Shown here: piece by piece, positions 13,106 to 24,139 of the stretch | Numbering within the stretch: the stretch's first letter is position 1 | How the letters are laid out: every line of letters begins with the position of its first letter | Assembly (NCBI RefSeq): GCF_035594125.1 | Contig: NC_087197.1 | Location: 7,982,110 to 8,046,109 of the forward strand | DNA length: 64,000 nucleotides | Origin: Scylla paramamosain | Lineage: Eukaryota; Arthropoda; Malacostraca; Decapoda; Portunidae | Direction of reading: 5' to 3' | Notes under the pieces: model-generated | What the model was told of the DNA's origin: nothing | Databases searched by the model: none | What the model saw: the letters and a program-made list of their open reading frames with translations, nothing else | Program-made: the position numbers and the translations under genes

Positions 13106-14369
13106 ATCGAAAACACTCAAAATACATGTTTTGTTAATGTTATTTTGTTTCACCATAAAGAGTGTTTTGCATGCGTTTTAGTTTTGATATATAAGGAGCT
13201 CAAAAACTCATAAAGGCAATTTATTGGTAAAAATTCGTTTTCCTCCAATGTAATATGATTGTCCTTCTTTTTAGTGCTTTATTGCCTACCACGCTCAAAA
13301 ACACTCAAAAGACACTTTTCTGGTAAAGTTTTTTTTTCTCAAAAATCTATTTTCGCATGCAATTTGGATTTTGGTAACTAAGAATGTGAAAAGCACTCAA
13401 AATACACGCATTTATTAAGGTTGTTCTGTTTCTCAATTAAGAGTGTTATACATGAGTTTTAGCATTTTTGTATCTAGGAAACCTCTCTATATACAGGAGA
13501 TTTTGCGATTTTTGCCTTGTGGTTCTTTTGATCTATAATACATTCAGTATACACTTTTCTTGCAATGTCCTTTTGTTTCCCAATATAGAGTGCTTTGCAT
13601 CAATTTTCGCGTTTTTTGTAGGTAACAAAATCAAAAACACTCAAAATATATTTTTTTAGTAACTTTTTCAATTTCTTAATATTGGTAGCTTTGCATCCGT
13701 TTTAGCGTTTTTCTACGTAAAACACTGAGACGACACGTTTTCAGTAACTTTGTTTTGGATTCCAATATAGAGTGAGTTCCTTATTATTTATCGTTTTGGT
13801 GCCTAACATACTGAAAAAAAACACTTAAAACACAGATTTCTGGTAAGGTCCTTTTTATATTCTTACTTTTTTTTTTTTTCTGAGTAAAGAGTGTTATTTG
13901 TGGGTTTTAGCTTTTTGGTAATTAAGGAACTTAAAAACACCTATAATACACATTTCTCGTAGTGTCCTTTCATTTAGCAAACATAAGGTTCTTTGTATGT
14001 ATTTAAGCGTGTTTATAGATAACATGATCAAAAACACTCAAAATATGTTTTTGGTAATCTTATTTTGTTTCTCCATAAAAGCTATTTTGCATGCGTTTTA
14101 GCGTTTTGGTATGTAATGAGCTCAAAAACACTTAAAGGCAAGTTCTTGGTAAAATTTGTTTTTATTCCCATGTAATGTGATTGCCCTGCTTTGTTTGATT
14201 TATTGCCTAACACGCTCAAAAACACTCAAAAGACACTTTTTTGGTAATATCATTTGTTTTCCCACATAAATCTAGTTTTGCATTTAATTTGGGGTTTTTG
14301 GTAACTAAGAATGTGAAAAAAACTCAAAACACAGGCATTTAGTAAGGTTGTTCTATTTCTTAATTAAAA

Positions 14370-14520
14370 GTGTTATTCATGAGTTTCAGCATTTTGGTAT
14401 GTAAGAAACTTTTCTAATAAACACATTTGGTAAGGTATTTCTGTTTCAAAATTAAAAGTGTTATTCATGAGTTTCAGCTTTTTGGTATGTAAGAAACTTC
14501 TTTATGTACACGAGTTTTTG
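14370..14520 (+). repeat. Partial I/J duplication (marker copy 2)
   Basis: Same arrangement as at about 8030-8180: a J start ending in AACTTTTCTAATAAACAC, a partial I unit (ATTTGGTAAGGTATTTCTG) and a new J start. It is nearest in sequence to the copy at about 20770-20920, in keeping with the segmental duplication of this block. Confidence 0.82.
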
Positions 14521-16452
14521 AGTTTTTTACCTTGTGGTTCTTCTCAAACTATAAAACACTCGTACACGTTTCTCGTAATGTCCTTTTCTTTGCCAATATC
14601 AAGTGCTTTCCATCCTTTTTTGCATTTTTTGTAGGTAACAAGCTCAAAAACACATCAAAATATATCTTTTTGGCAATGTTATACTATTTCTTAATATTGG
14701 TTGATTTACATTTGTTTTAGCGTTTTTCTACGTAAATCACTGAAAAGACACGTTTTCAGTAATATTGTTGAAATTGCTGAAAAACACTCAAAAGACAAGT
14801 TTCTGGTAAAGTCGTGTAATTTCCCCATATAGTGGATTTGCATGCACTTCAAGGTTTGTACATAACTCCGGAAAAAGCTAAATTTTTTTTTTATAATGAT
14901 TTTTTTTTATAAAATTTCCATGAATTTTGCCAGAATTTTGGCATCTCGGTACCTATGAATATGAATAACAAAAAAAAAAAAAAATTTTATCTCGCCATAA
15001 AGAGTGTTATTTGTGGGTTTTAGCTTTTTGGTACTTAAGGAACTTAAAAACACTCATAATACACGAATTTCGTAATGTCCTTTTGTTATACAAACATAGG
15101 GTTCTTTACATGTATTTAAGCGTTTTTCTAGGTTACATGATCAAAATCAATCAAAATACATGTTTTTGGTAATGTTATTCTGTTTCTCCATAAAGGGTGT
15201 TTTGCATGCGTTTTAGCGATTTAGTATGTAAGGAGTTAAAAAACACTTAAAGTCAAGTTCTTCGTAAAAGTTGGTTTTATTCCCATGTAATGTAATTGTT
15301 CTGCTTTTTAGTGCTTTGTTGCATATCACGCTCAAAAACACTAAAAAGACACTTTTTTGGTAATGTAATTTTTTTTTCTCACATGAAGGTAGTTTCACAT
15401 GTAATTTGGCATTTTAGTAACTAAGAATGTGAAAAACACACAAAATACACAATTTGGTAAGGTAGTTCTGTTTATCGATTTCATCATTCTGGTATGTAAG
15501 AAATTTCTCTATATACACGAGTTTTTGCGTTTTCTGCCTTGTGGTTCTTTCAAAACTATAAAACACTCATTATACACGTTTCTCGTTATGTCCTTTTGTT
15601 TCCTAATATAAAGTGCTTTACATCCATTTTTGCATTTTTTTGTAGGTAACAAGCTCAAAAACACTCAAAATATATCTTTTTGGTAATGTTATTCTATTTC
15701 TTCATAAAGGTTGGTTTGCACCCGCTTTAGCGTTTTTCTACGTAAAACACTGAAAAGACACGTTTTCAGTAATTTTCTTTTGGATTCACATATTTACTGA
15801 CTTCCATATTATTTATCGTTTTGGTACCTAACATGCTGAAAAACACTGAAAAGACAGGTTTCTGGTAAAGTCGTTTAACTTCCCTATATAGGTGGCTTTA
15901 CATGCACTTTAGGGTTTGGTACATAACAATCCGAAAAAAAAGCTATAATTAATTTTTTTGGTAATGTTCTTTTTTCCACATAAATTCACTGAATGTTGGC
16001 AGAAATTTTACATGTCGGTACCTATAAGGATGAATAAAAAAAAAATCCGATTTTTTTTATTTTTTTGTTTATTATTATTATTTTTTTTTTTCTAAATAAA
16101 GAGTGTTATTTGTGGGTTTTAGGTTTTAGGTACTGAAGGAACTTAAAAAACACTCATAATACACGTTTCTCGTAATGTCCTTTCGTTTCCCAAACATAAG
16201 GTTCTTTGTATGTATTTAAGCGTTTTCATAGATGACATGATCAAAAACACTCAAAATACATGTATTTGGTAATATTATTCTGTTTCTCCATAAAATGTAT
16301 TTTGCATGCGTGATAGCGTTTTGGTATGTAAGGAGGTCAAAAACACTTAAAGGCAAGTTCTTGGTAAAATTAGGTTTTATTTTTATGTAATGTGATTGCC
16401 CTGGGTTTTAGTGCTTTATTGCGTAACACGCTCAAAAACACTGAAAAGACAT

Positions 16453-16935
16453 GCAAAGCCGCCCATATTAGGAAATTAAAGACCTTACCAGAAATCTGTC
16501 TTTTGAGTGTTTTTCAGCATGTTAAGCACCAAAACGATAAATAATAACGAACTCACTCTATGTGGGAATCCAAAAGAAAATTACTGAAAACGTGTCTTCT
16601 CAGTGTTTTACGTAGAAAAACGCTAAAACTGATGCAAACCAACCAATATCAAGAAGCAGAAAAACATTACCAAAAATGTATATTTTGAGTGTTTTTGAGC
16701 TTGTTACCTACAAAAAAACGCAAAAATTGAAACAAAGCACTCTATATTGGGAAACAAAGGGACATTTCAAGAAACGTGTATAATGAATGCTTTATAGTTC
16801 AAAAAAAAAAAAAAACACAAGGTAAAAAACGCAAAAACTTGTGTATATGGAGAAGTTTCCTAGATACCAAAATGCTGAAACTCATGAATAACACTCTTAA
16901 TTGAGAAACAGAACAACTTTACTAAATGCGTGTCA
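16453..16935 (-). repeat. Inverted HOR piece (units B, A, K, J and part of I, reversed)
   Basis: The array flips to R: the words ATGCAAAGCCGCCC, TTTTTCAGCATGTTAAGCACC, GTTTTACGTAGAAAAACGC and AGATACCAAAATGCTGAAAC are reverse complements of units B, A, K and J. It begins in mid-unit after GACATGCAAAG and returns to F in the middle of unit G at about 16936 (CAAAAACACTAAAAGTCAAG). The same inverted piece, with the same left breakpoint, is at 22876-23310, so the inversion predates the segmental duplication. Confidence 0.9.
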
Positions 16936-19900
16936 AAAACACTAAAAGTCAAGTTCTTCGTAAAAGTTGGTTTTATTCCCATGTAATATGATTGCCCTGC
17001 TTTTTAGTACTTTATTGCCTAAGACGCTCAAAAACAATCAAAGACACTTTCCTGGTAATGTCATTTTTTTCCCACATAAATTCAATTTCGCATGGAATTT
17101 GGGGTTTTGATAACTAAGAATGTAAAAAAAAAACAATCAAAATACACGCATTTAGTAAGGTTGTTCTGTTTCTTGATTAAGAGTGTTATTCATGAGTTTC
17201 AGTATTTTGGTATCTTAGAAACTTCTCCATACAGTCGAGTTTTTGCGTTTTTTGCCTTGTGATTTTGGTGAAACTATAAAACACTCATTATACACGTTTC
17301 TCGTTATGTCCTTTTTTTTTTTTTTTCTTATATAGAGTGCTTTGCATCCATTTTCACCTTTTTTTATGTAACAATCTCAAAAACACACAAAATATACTTT
17401 ATTGGTAATGTTATTCTATTTCTTCATATTGGTTGGTTTGCATCCGTTTTAGCGTTTTCCTACGTAAGTCTTTTATAAGACACGCTTCCAGTAATTTTGT
17501 TTTGGATTTCCATATTGAGTGACTTTCATATTATTTATCGTTTTGGTGCCTAACATGCTTTTTGGTGCTTTTTCCTTCCCAATATAGAGTGCTTTCCATC
17601 CATTTTCGCGTTTTTTGTAGGTAACAATTTCAAAAACACTCAAAATATACCATTTTGGTAATATTATTTTATTTCTTAATATTGGTTGGTTTGCATCCGT
17701 TTTAGCGTTTTATACGTAAAACACCGAAAAGACACATTTTTAGTAATTTTGTTTTGGATTCCCATATATATTGACTACCATGTTGTTTATCGTGTTGGTT
17801 CCTAACATGCTGAAAAAGACTCATCAAACCGTTTTCAAGCAAAGACGTTTAATTTCTCCATATAGATGGCTTTGCATGCACTTTAGGTGTTTGGTACATG
17901 TCCGAAAAAAAGCTAAATTTATTTTTTTTGATAATGTTCTTATTTCACATATTTTCCTGAATTTTGCCCGAATTTTGGCATCTCGGTACCTGTCAAGATG
18001 AATAAGAAAGAAAATAAAATATTGTATTTTTTTATTTATTTATTGTTTCTCAATAAAGAGTGTTATTTGTGGCTTTTAGGTTTTTGGTAATTAATGAACT
18101 TAAAAACACTCATAATACACTTTTCTCGTAATCTCCTTTCATTTCCCAAGAATAGTGTTCTTTGCATGTATTTAAGCGTTTTTATTGGTAACATGATCAA
18201 AAACACTCAAAATACATGTTTTTGGTAATGTTATTCTGTTTCACCATAAAGAATGTTTTGCATGCGTTTTAGTGTTTTGGTATATAAGGAGCTCAAAAAC
18301 ACTTAAAGGCAATTTCCTGGTAAAAATTCGTTTTCCTCCAATGTAATGTGATTGCCCTCATTTTTAGTGCTTTATTGCCTATCACGCTCAAAAATACTCA
18401 CAAGACACTTTTCTTGTAAAGTCATTTTTTTTACCACAAATCTATTTTCGCATGCAATTTGTTTTGGTAACTAAGAATGTGAAAAGCACTCAAAATACAC
18501 GCATTTATTAAGGTTGTTCTGTTTCTCAATTAGAAGTGTTATACATGAGATTTACCATTTTTGTATCTAGGAAACCTCTCCATATACACGAGATTTTGCG
18601 TTTTTTTCCTTGTGGTTCTTTTGAACTATAAAACACTCATTATACATATTTCTTGCAATGTCCTTTTCTTTCCCAATATAGAGTGCTTTGCATCAATTTT
18701 CGCGTTTTTTGTAGGTAACAAGCTCAAAAACACTCTAAATATACCTTTTTAGTAACGTTTTTCTATTTCTTTGGTATTGGTTGTTTTGCATCCGTTTCAG
18801 CGTTTTTCTACGTAAAACACTGAGAAGACACGTTTTCAGTAACTTTGTTTTGGATTCCCATATAGAGTGAGTTCCTTATTATTTATCGTTTTGGTTCATA
18901 ACATGCTAAAAAACACTCAAAACACAGATTTCTGTTAAGGTCGTTTAATTTCCTCATATAGGAGACTTTGCATGCACTTTAGGGTTTGGAACATAACAGT
19001 CCGAAAAAAAAAAGCTGAAATTAACTTTTTTGATAATATTCTTTTATTATATGATTGCCTTGAGTTTTCCCAGAATTTTGGCATCTCGGTACCTATGAAT
19101 ATGAATAACAAAAATAAATAAATAAATAAATTCCTATTTTTTTATTTTTTTATTTTTTATTTTCTAAATAAAGTGTTATTTGTGGGTTTTAGTTTTTTGT
19201 TACTTAAGGAACTTAAAAAAAACACTCATAATACACATTTCTCGTAATGTCCTTTTGTTTCCCAAACATAATGTTCTTTGCATGTATTTAAGCGTTTTTA
19301 TATATAACATGATCAAAAATACTCAAAATGCATGTTTTTGGTAATGTTATTCTGTTTCTCCATAAAGTTTGTTTTGCATGTGTTTTAGCGGTTTGGTATA
19401 TAAGGAGCTCAAAAACACTTAAAGGCAAGTTTTTGGTATAAATTGGTGTTATTCCAATGTAATTTGATTGCCCTGCTTTTTAGTGCTTTATTGCCTATCA
19501 CGCTCAAAAACACTTAAGACACTTTTCTGGTAATGTCATTTTTTTCTCACATAAAGATGGTTTCGCATGCAATTTGGGGATTTGGTAAGTAAGAATGTGA
19601 AAAGCACTCAAATTTCACGCATTAAGTAAGGTTGTTCTGTTTCTCAATTAAGAGTGTTATTCATGAGTTTTAGCATTTTGGTATCTAAGAAACTTTTCCA
19701 TATATACGAGTTTTTTTGTGTTTTTTGCCTTGTGGTTCTTTTGAACTATAAAAAAAACTCATTATACACTTCTCTTGGAAAGTCGTTTTGTTTTCTAATA
19801 TAGAGTGCTTTGCATCAATGTTCACGTTTTTTGTAGGTAACCAGCTCAAAAACACTCAACATATACCTTTTTGGTAATGTTTTTCTATTTCTTGATATTG

Positions 19901-22875
19901 GTTGGTTTGCATCCGTTTCAGCGTTTTTCTACGTAAAACACATAAAAAACACGTTTTCAGCAAATTTGTTTTGGATTCTCATATACAGTGAGTTCCTTAT
20001 TATTTATCGTTTTGGTGCCTAACATGCTGAAAAACACTCAAAAAACAGATTTTTGTTAAGGTCGTTTAGTTTCCTCATATAGGAGTCTTTGGATGCACTT
20101 TAGGGTTTGGTACATAACAGTCCGAAAAAAAAAGCTATAATTAACATTTTTGATAATTTTCTTTTATCATATAATAGTCCTGAATTTTTCCGGAATTTTG
20201 GCATCTCGGTACATATGAAGATGAATAACAAAAAAAAATAAATAAATAAATCCAATTTTTTCATTTTCTTACTTTTTTTTCTAAATAAAGAGTCTTACTT
20301 GTGGGTTTTAGCTTTTTGGTACTTAAAGAACTTAAAAACACCTATAATACACATTTCTCGTAGTGTCCTTTCGTTTCGCAAACATAAGGTTCTTTGCATG
20401 TATTTAACCGTTTTTATAGATAACATGATCAAAAACACTCAAAATATATGTTTTTGGTAATCTTATTTTGTTTCTCCATAAAAGCTATTTTGCATGCGTT
20501 TTAGCGTTTTGGTATGTAATGAGCTCAAAAACACTTAAAGGCAAGAACTTGGTAAAAGTTGTTTTTATTCCCATGTAATATGATTGCCCTGCTTTTTAGT
20601 GCTTTATTGCCTAACACGCTCAAAAACACTCAAAAGACACTATTCTGGTAATATCATTTGTTTTCCCACATAAAGTTAGTTTTGCATAGAATTTGGGGTT
20701 TTGGTAACTAAAAATGTGAAAAAAACTCAAAACACAGGCATTTAGTAAGGTTGTTCTATTTCTTAATTAAAAGTGTTATTCATGATTTTCAGCATTTTGG
20801 TATGTAAGAAACTTTTCTAATACACACATTTGGTAAGGTATTTCTGTTTCAAAATTAAAAGTGTTACTCATGAGTTTCAACTTTTTGGTATGTAAGAAAC
20901 TTCTTTATGTACAAGAGTTTTTGAGTTTTTTACCTTGCGGTTCTTGTCAAACTATAAAACACTCATACACGTTTCTCGTAATTGCCTTTTCTTTGCCAAT
21001 ATAAAGTGTTTTCCATCCATTTTTGCATTTTTTGTAGGTAACAAGCTCAAAAACACATCAAAATATATCTTTTTGGTAATGTTATTATATTTCTTCATAT
21101 TGGTTGGTTTACATTCGTTTTAGCGTTTTTCTTCGTAAATCACTGAAAGACACGTTTTCAGTAATATTGTTGAAATTGCTGAAAAACACTCAAAAGACAG
21201 GTTTCTGGTAAAGTCCTGTAATTTCCCCATATGGCAAGAATTGCATGCACTTCAAGGTTTGTACATAACTCCGGAAAAAAAGCTAAAATTATTTTATTAT
21301 AATGATTTTATTTTATAAAATTTCCATGAATTTTGCCAGAATTTTGGCATCTCGGTACCTATGAAGATGAATAACAAAAAAAAAAATGTTTCTCTCTTTA
21401 AAGAGTGTTATTTGTGGATTTTAGCTTTTTGGTACTTAAGAAACTTAAAAACACTCATAATACACGATTTTCGTAATGTCCTTTTGTTATACAAACATTG
21501 GGTTCTTTACATGTATTTAAGCGTTTTTATAGGTTACATGATCAAAAACACTCAAAATACATGTTTTTCGTAATGTTATTCTGTTTTTCCATGAAGGGTG
21601 TTTTGCATGCATTTTGGTATTTGGTATGTAAGGAGTTAAAAAACACTTAAAGGGAAGTTCTTCGTAAAAGTTGGTTTTATTCCCATGTAATGTGATTGTT
21701 CTGCTTTTTAGTCCTTTGTTGCATATCACGCTCAAAAACACTAAAAAGACACTTTTTTGGTAGTCATTCTTTTTTCCCACATGAAGGTAGTTTTGCATGT
21801 AATTTGGCATTTTCGTAACTAAGAATGTGAAAAACACTTAAAATACACAATTTGGTAAGGTAGTTCTGTTTCTTGATTAAAAGTGTTCTTCATGCATTTC
21901 ATCATTTTGGTATGTAAGAAGTTTCTCTATATACACGAGTTTTTGCGTTTATTGCCTTGTGGTTCTTTTAAGACTATAAAACACTCATTATACACGTTTC
22001 TCGTAATGTCCTTTTGTTTCCTAATATAGAGTGCTTTACATCCATTTTTGCATTTTTTTGTAGGTAACAAGCTCAAAAACACTCAAAATATATATTTTTG
22101 GTAATGTTATTCTATTTCTTCATATAGATTGGTTTCCATCCGCTTTAGCGTTTTTGTACGTAATACACTGAAAAGACACGTTTTCAGTTTTTTTTGTTTT
22201 GAATTCACATATTGACTGACTTCCATATTATTTATCGTTTTGGTACCTAACATGCTGAAAAACACTGAAAAGACAGGTTTCTGGTAAAGTCGTTTAACTT
22301 CCCTATATAGGTGGCTTTGCAAGTACTTTAGGGTTTGGTACATAACAATCCGAAAAAAAAAGGCTATAATTAACTTTTTTGGTAATGTTCTTTTTTCCAA
22401 ATAAATTCCCTGAATTTTGGCAGAATTTTGGCATCTCGGTACCTGTGAAGATAAATAACAAAAAAAAAAAAAAAAAAATCCTTTTTTTTTATTTTTTTGT
22501 TTATTATTTTCTTTCTAAATAAAGAGTGTTATGTGTGGGTTTTAGCTTTTAGGTACTGAAGGAACTTAAAAAACACTCATAATACACGTTTCTCGTAATG
22601 TCCTTTCGTTTCCCAAACATAAGGTTCTTTGCATGTATTTAAGCGTTTTTATAGATAACATGATCAAAAACACTCAAAATACATGGATTTGGTAATATTA
22701 TTCTGTTTCTCCATAAAATGTATTTTGCATGCGTTTTAGCATTTTGGTATGTAAGGAGCTCAAAAAACACTTAATGGCAAGTTCTTGGTAAAATTTGATT
22801 TTATTCCCATGTAATGTGATTGCCCTTCCTTTTAGTTCTTTATTGCGTAACACATTCAAAAACACTCAAAAGACA
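16936..22875 (+). repeat. HOR satellite array, F orientation (second stretch)
   Basis: HOR copies resume. Unit A starts lie near 17440, 17693, 18788, 19909, 21111 and 22136. The first spacing is only about 250 bases because unit B (TAACATGC) is joined at about 17558 to the end of a J unit (TTTCCTTCCCAATATAGAG), losing seven units. The 19909-21111 spacing is long (about 1.2 kb) because of the duplicated I/J piece. Most of this stretch is the second copy of the segmental duplication described at 17582-23309. No gene is seen. Confidence 0.93.
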
Positions 22876-23309
22876 TGCAAGGCCTCGGATATGAAGAAAT
22901 TAAAGACCTTACCAGAAATCTGTCTTTTGAGTGTTTTTCAGCATGTTAGGCACCAAAACGATAAATAATAAGGAACTCACTCTATGTGGGAATCCAAAAG
23001 AAAATTACTGAAAACGTGTCTTCTCAGTATTTTACGTAAAAAAACGCTAAAACTGATGCAAACCAACCAATATCAAGAAGCAGAAAAACATTACCAAAAA
23101 TGTATATTTTGAGTGTTTTGAGCTTGTTACCTACAAAAAAAAAAACGCAAAAATTGATACAAAGCATTCTATATTGGGAAATAAAGGGACATTGCGAGAA
23201 AAGTGTATAATGAAAGTTTTATAGTTAAAAAAAAAAGGTAAGGCAAAAAACGCAAAAACTCGTGTATATGGAGAATTTTCCTAGATACCAAAATGCTGAA
23301 ACTCATGAA
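17582..23309 (+). repeat. Segmental duplication block, copy 2 (fuller copy)
   Basis: The counterpart of 12512-16887. It retains about 1.3 kb, roughly one HOR, between 18.95 and 20.28 kb that is missing from copy 1. It ends with the same inverted segment. After TGAAACTCATGAA (23309) the two copies part: copy 1 goes on with inverted I and then F-oriented G, while copy 2 passes into old, diverged R satellite. The edge of the HOR array against the diverged pentamer satellite is therefore exactly at the end of the duplicated block. Confidence 0.8.
20770..20920 (+). repeat. Partial I/J duplication (marker copy 3)
   Basis: Third copy of the duplicated I/J arrangement: J start ending in AACTTTTCTAATACACAC, partial I unit, new J start with TTTCAACTTTTTGGTATGTA. 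It lies about 6.40 kb after marker copy 2. Confidence 0.82.
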
Positions 23310-23310
23310 G
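22876..23310 (-). repeat. Inverted HOR piece at the edge of the HOR domain
   Basis: Reverse-oriented units B, A, K and J, closely matching 16453-16887 and starting at the same point (GACATGCAAGG after F-oriented H). It stays in R and joins diverged pentamer satellite at about 23310 (GAGAAAAAAGTTTTATTAGTG). Confidence 0.9.
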
Positions 23311-24139
23311 AGAAAAAAGTTTTATTAGTGTTTTTGAGCTTCCTAAGTACCAAAACGCTAAAACGCATGAATAGCACCCTATATAGAGAAAAAGAACAAC
23401 AATACCTGAAGCCTTTAATTTGAGGGTTTCTCATATTATGTAGCAAAACATCATAATGCATGCAGATCCCTATATGAAGAAGCAAAACTATATTACAGGA
23501 AACGTGTCTTTTGAGTGTTTACTTGAGTGTTAGGAATCAAAATGCTAAAAAGCATTGAAAGCACCCTATTTGGCAATATAAAATAACATTACCAAGAAAG
23601 TATCTTTAGAGTGTTTTTGACCTTACGTGCCTAATCGCTGAAACACATGCAAAACAACCTTTACGGAGAAACAGAATAACATTTCCAAGACTTGTATCTT
23701 GATTGTTTTTTTGCTTGTTAAGTATAAAAATGCCAAATTAACACGCAAAGCATCCTACATGGAGAAAAGAAAGGACATTACGAGAAAAGTGTATTATGAG
23801 AGATTTTGAGCTTTTTAGGTACCAAAACTTAAAAACACGTGATTAGCACTTTATATGGAGAAACAACTCTACCGAAAACTTTTACTTAAACTTTTTTTCA
23901 TATTGTTAAGTACCAAAAGTCAAAATGCATTGGAAGCCCCCTTTATCGGGAAACGAAACGACAATATCATCAACGTGTCTTTTCAGTGTTTTTCAACGTG
24001 TTAGACACCAAAACGCTAAAAAAGCATGGAAAGCGCTCTATAAAAGAATACAAAACAACATTACTAAAAACGTGTTCTTATGTACAGAAACGCTAAAACC
24101 CCCCCCAAAAAAAACACCCTTTATGGAGAAGCAAAATAA
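23311..24139 (-). repeat. Diverged pentamer satellite, R orientation
   Basis: Degenerate 85-100 bp monomers in R, recognisable by TAGGTACCAAAACGCTAAAA-like words, GCATGCAAA and GAGAAACAGAATAACATT. A C8A8 run is at 24099-24114. The last monomer is interrupted at about 24139, after GGAGAAGCAAAATAA, by the retrotransposon. No gene is seen. Confidence 0.9.

Larger units (their letters stand above)
1..16452 (+). repeat. Satellite array, 11-unit higher-order repeat (HOR), F orientation
   Basis: Tandem array of a higher-order repeat of about 1.0-1.1 kb built from eleven units of roughly 80-146 bp. Successive copies can be counted by the start of unit A (words TTGGTTGGTTTGCATCCG then TTCTACGTAAAACACTGA): about 12, 1083, 2100, 3137, 4224, 5151 (fused), 6170 (fused), 7165, 8370, 9366, 10406, 11517, 12625, 13693, 14708 and 15718. 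Typical spacing is 1.0-1.1 kb, with outliers of about 0.93 and 1.2 kb explained by unit losses and gains. Neighbouring copies differ by many substitutions and small indels, so most of the array is not freshly homogenised. The array runs in from the left window edge. No gene is seen; the short open frames are repeat read-through and recur in each copy with different breaks. The satellite family is not one I can name. Confidence 0.95.
12512..16887 (+). repeat. Segmental duplication block, copy 1 (with internal deletion)
   Basis: This block matches 17582-23309 in order and in private variants: GGTAACAATTTCAAAAACAC at about 12553 and 17620, GGAAACCTCTC before the J insertion, CACCTATAATACACATTTCTCGTAG at about 13938 and 20338, the duplicated I/J piece, and the inverted HOR segment at the end. 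The offset is about 5.07-5.10 kb before 13.85 kb and about 6.40-6.42 kb after it, because copy 1 lacks roughly 1.3 kb. At about 13850 a B unit (GGTAAGGTCC) is joined directly to the T-rich end of a D unit. Confidence 0.8.

Noticed and set aside
1..23310. CRISPR-like array of regular repeats
   Set aside because: The repeat is a continuous tandem satellite with no unique spacers, and the element content is eukaryotic.
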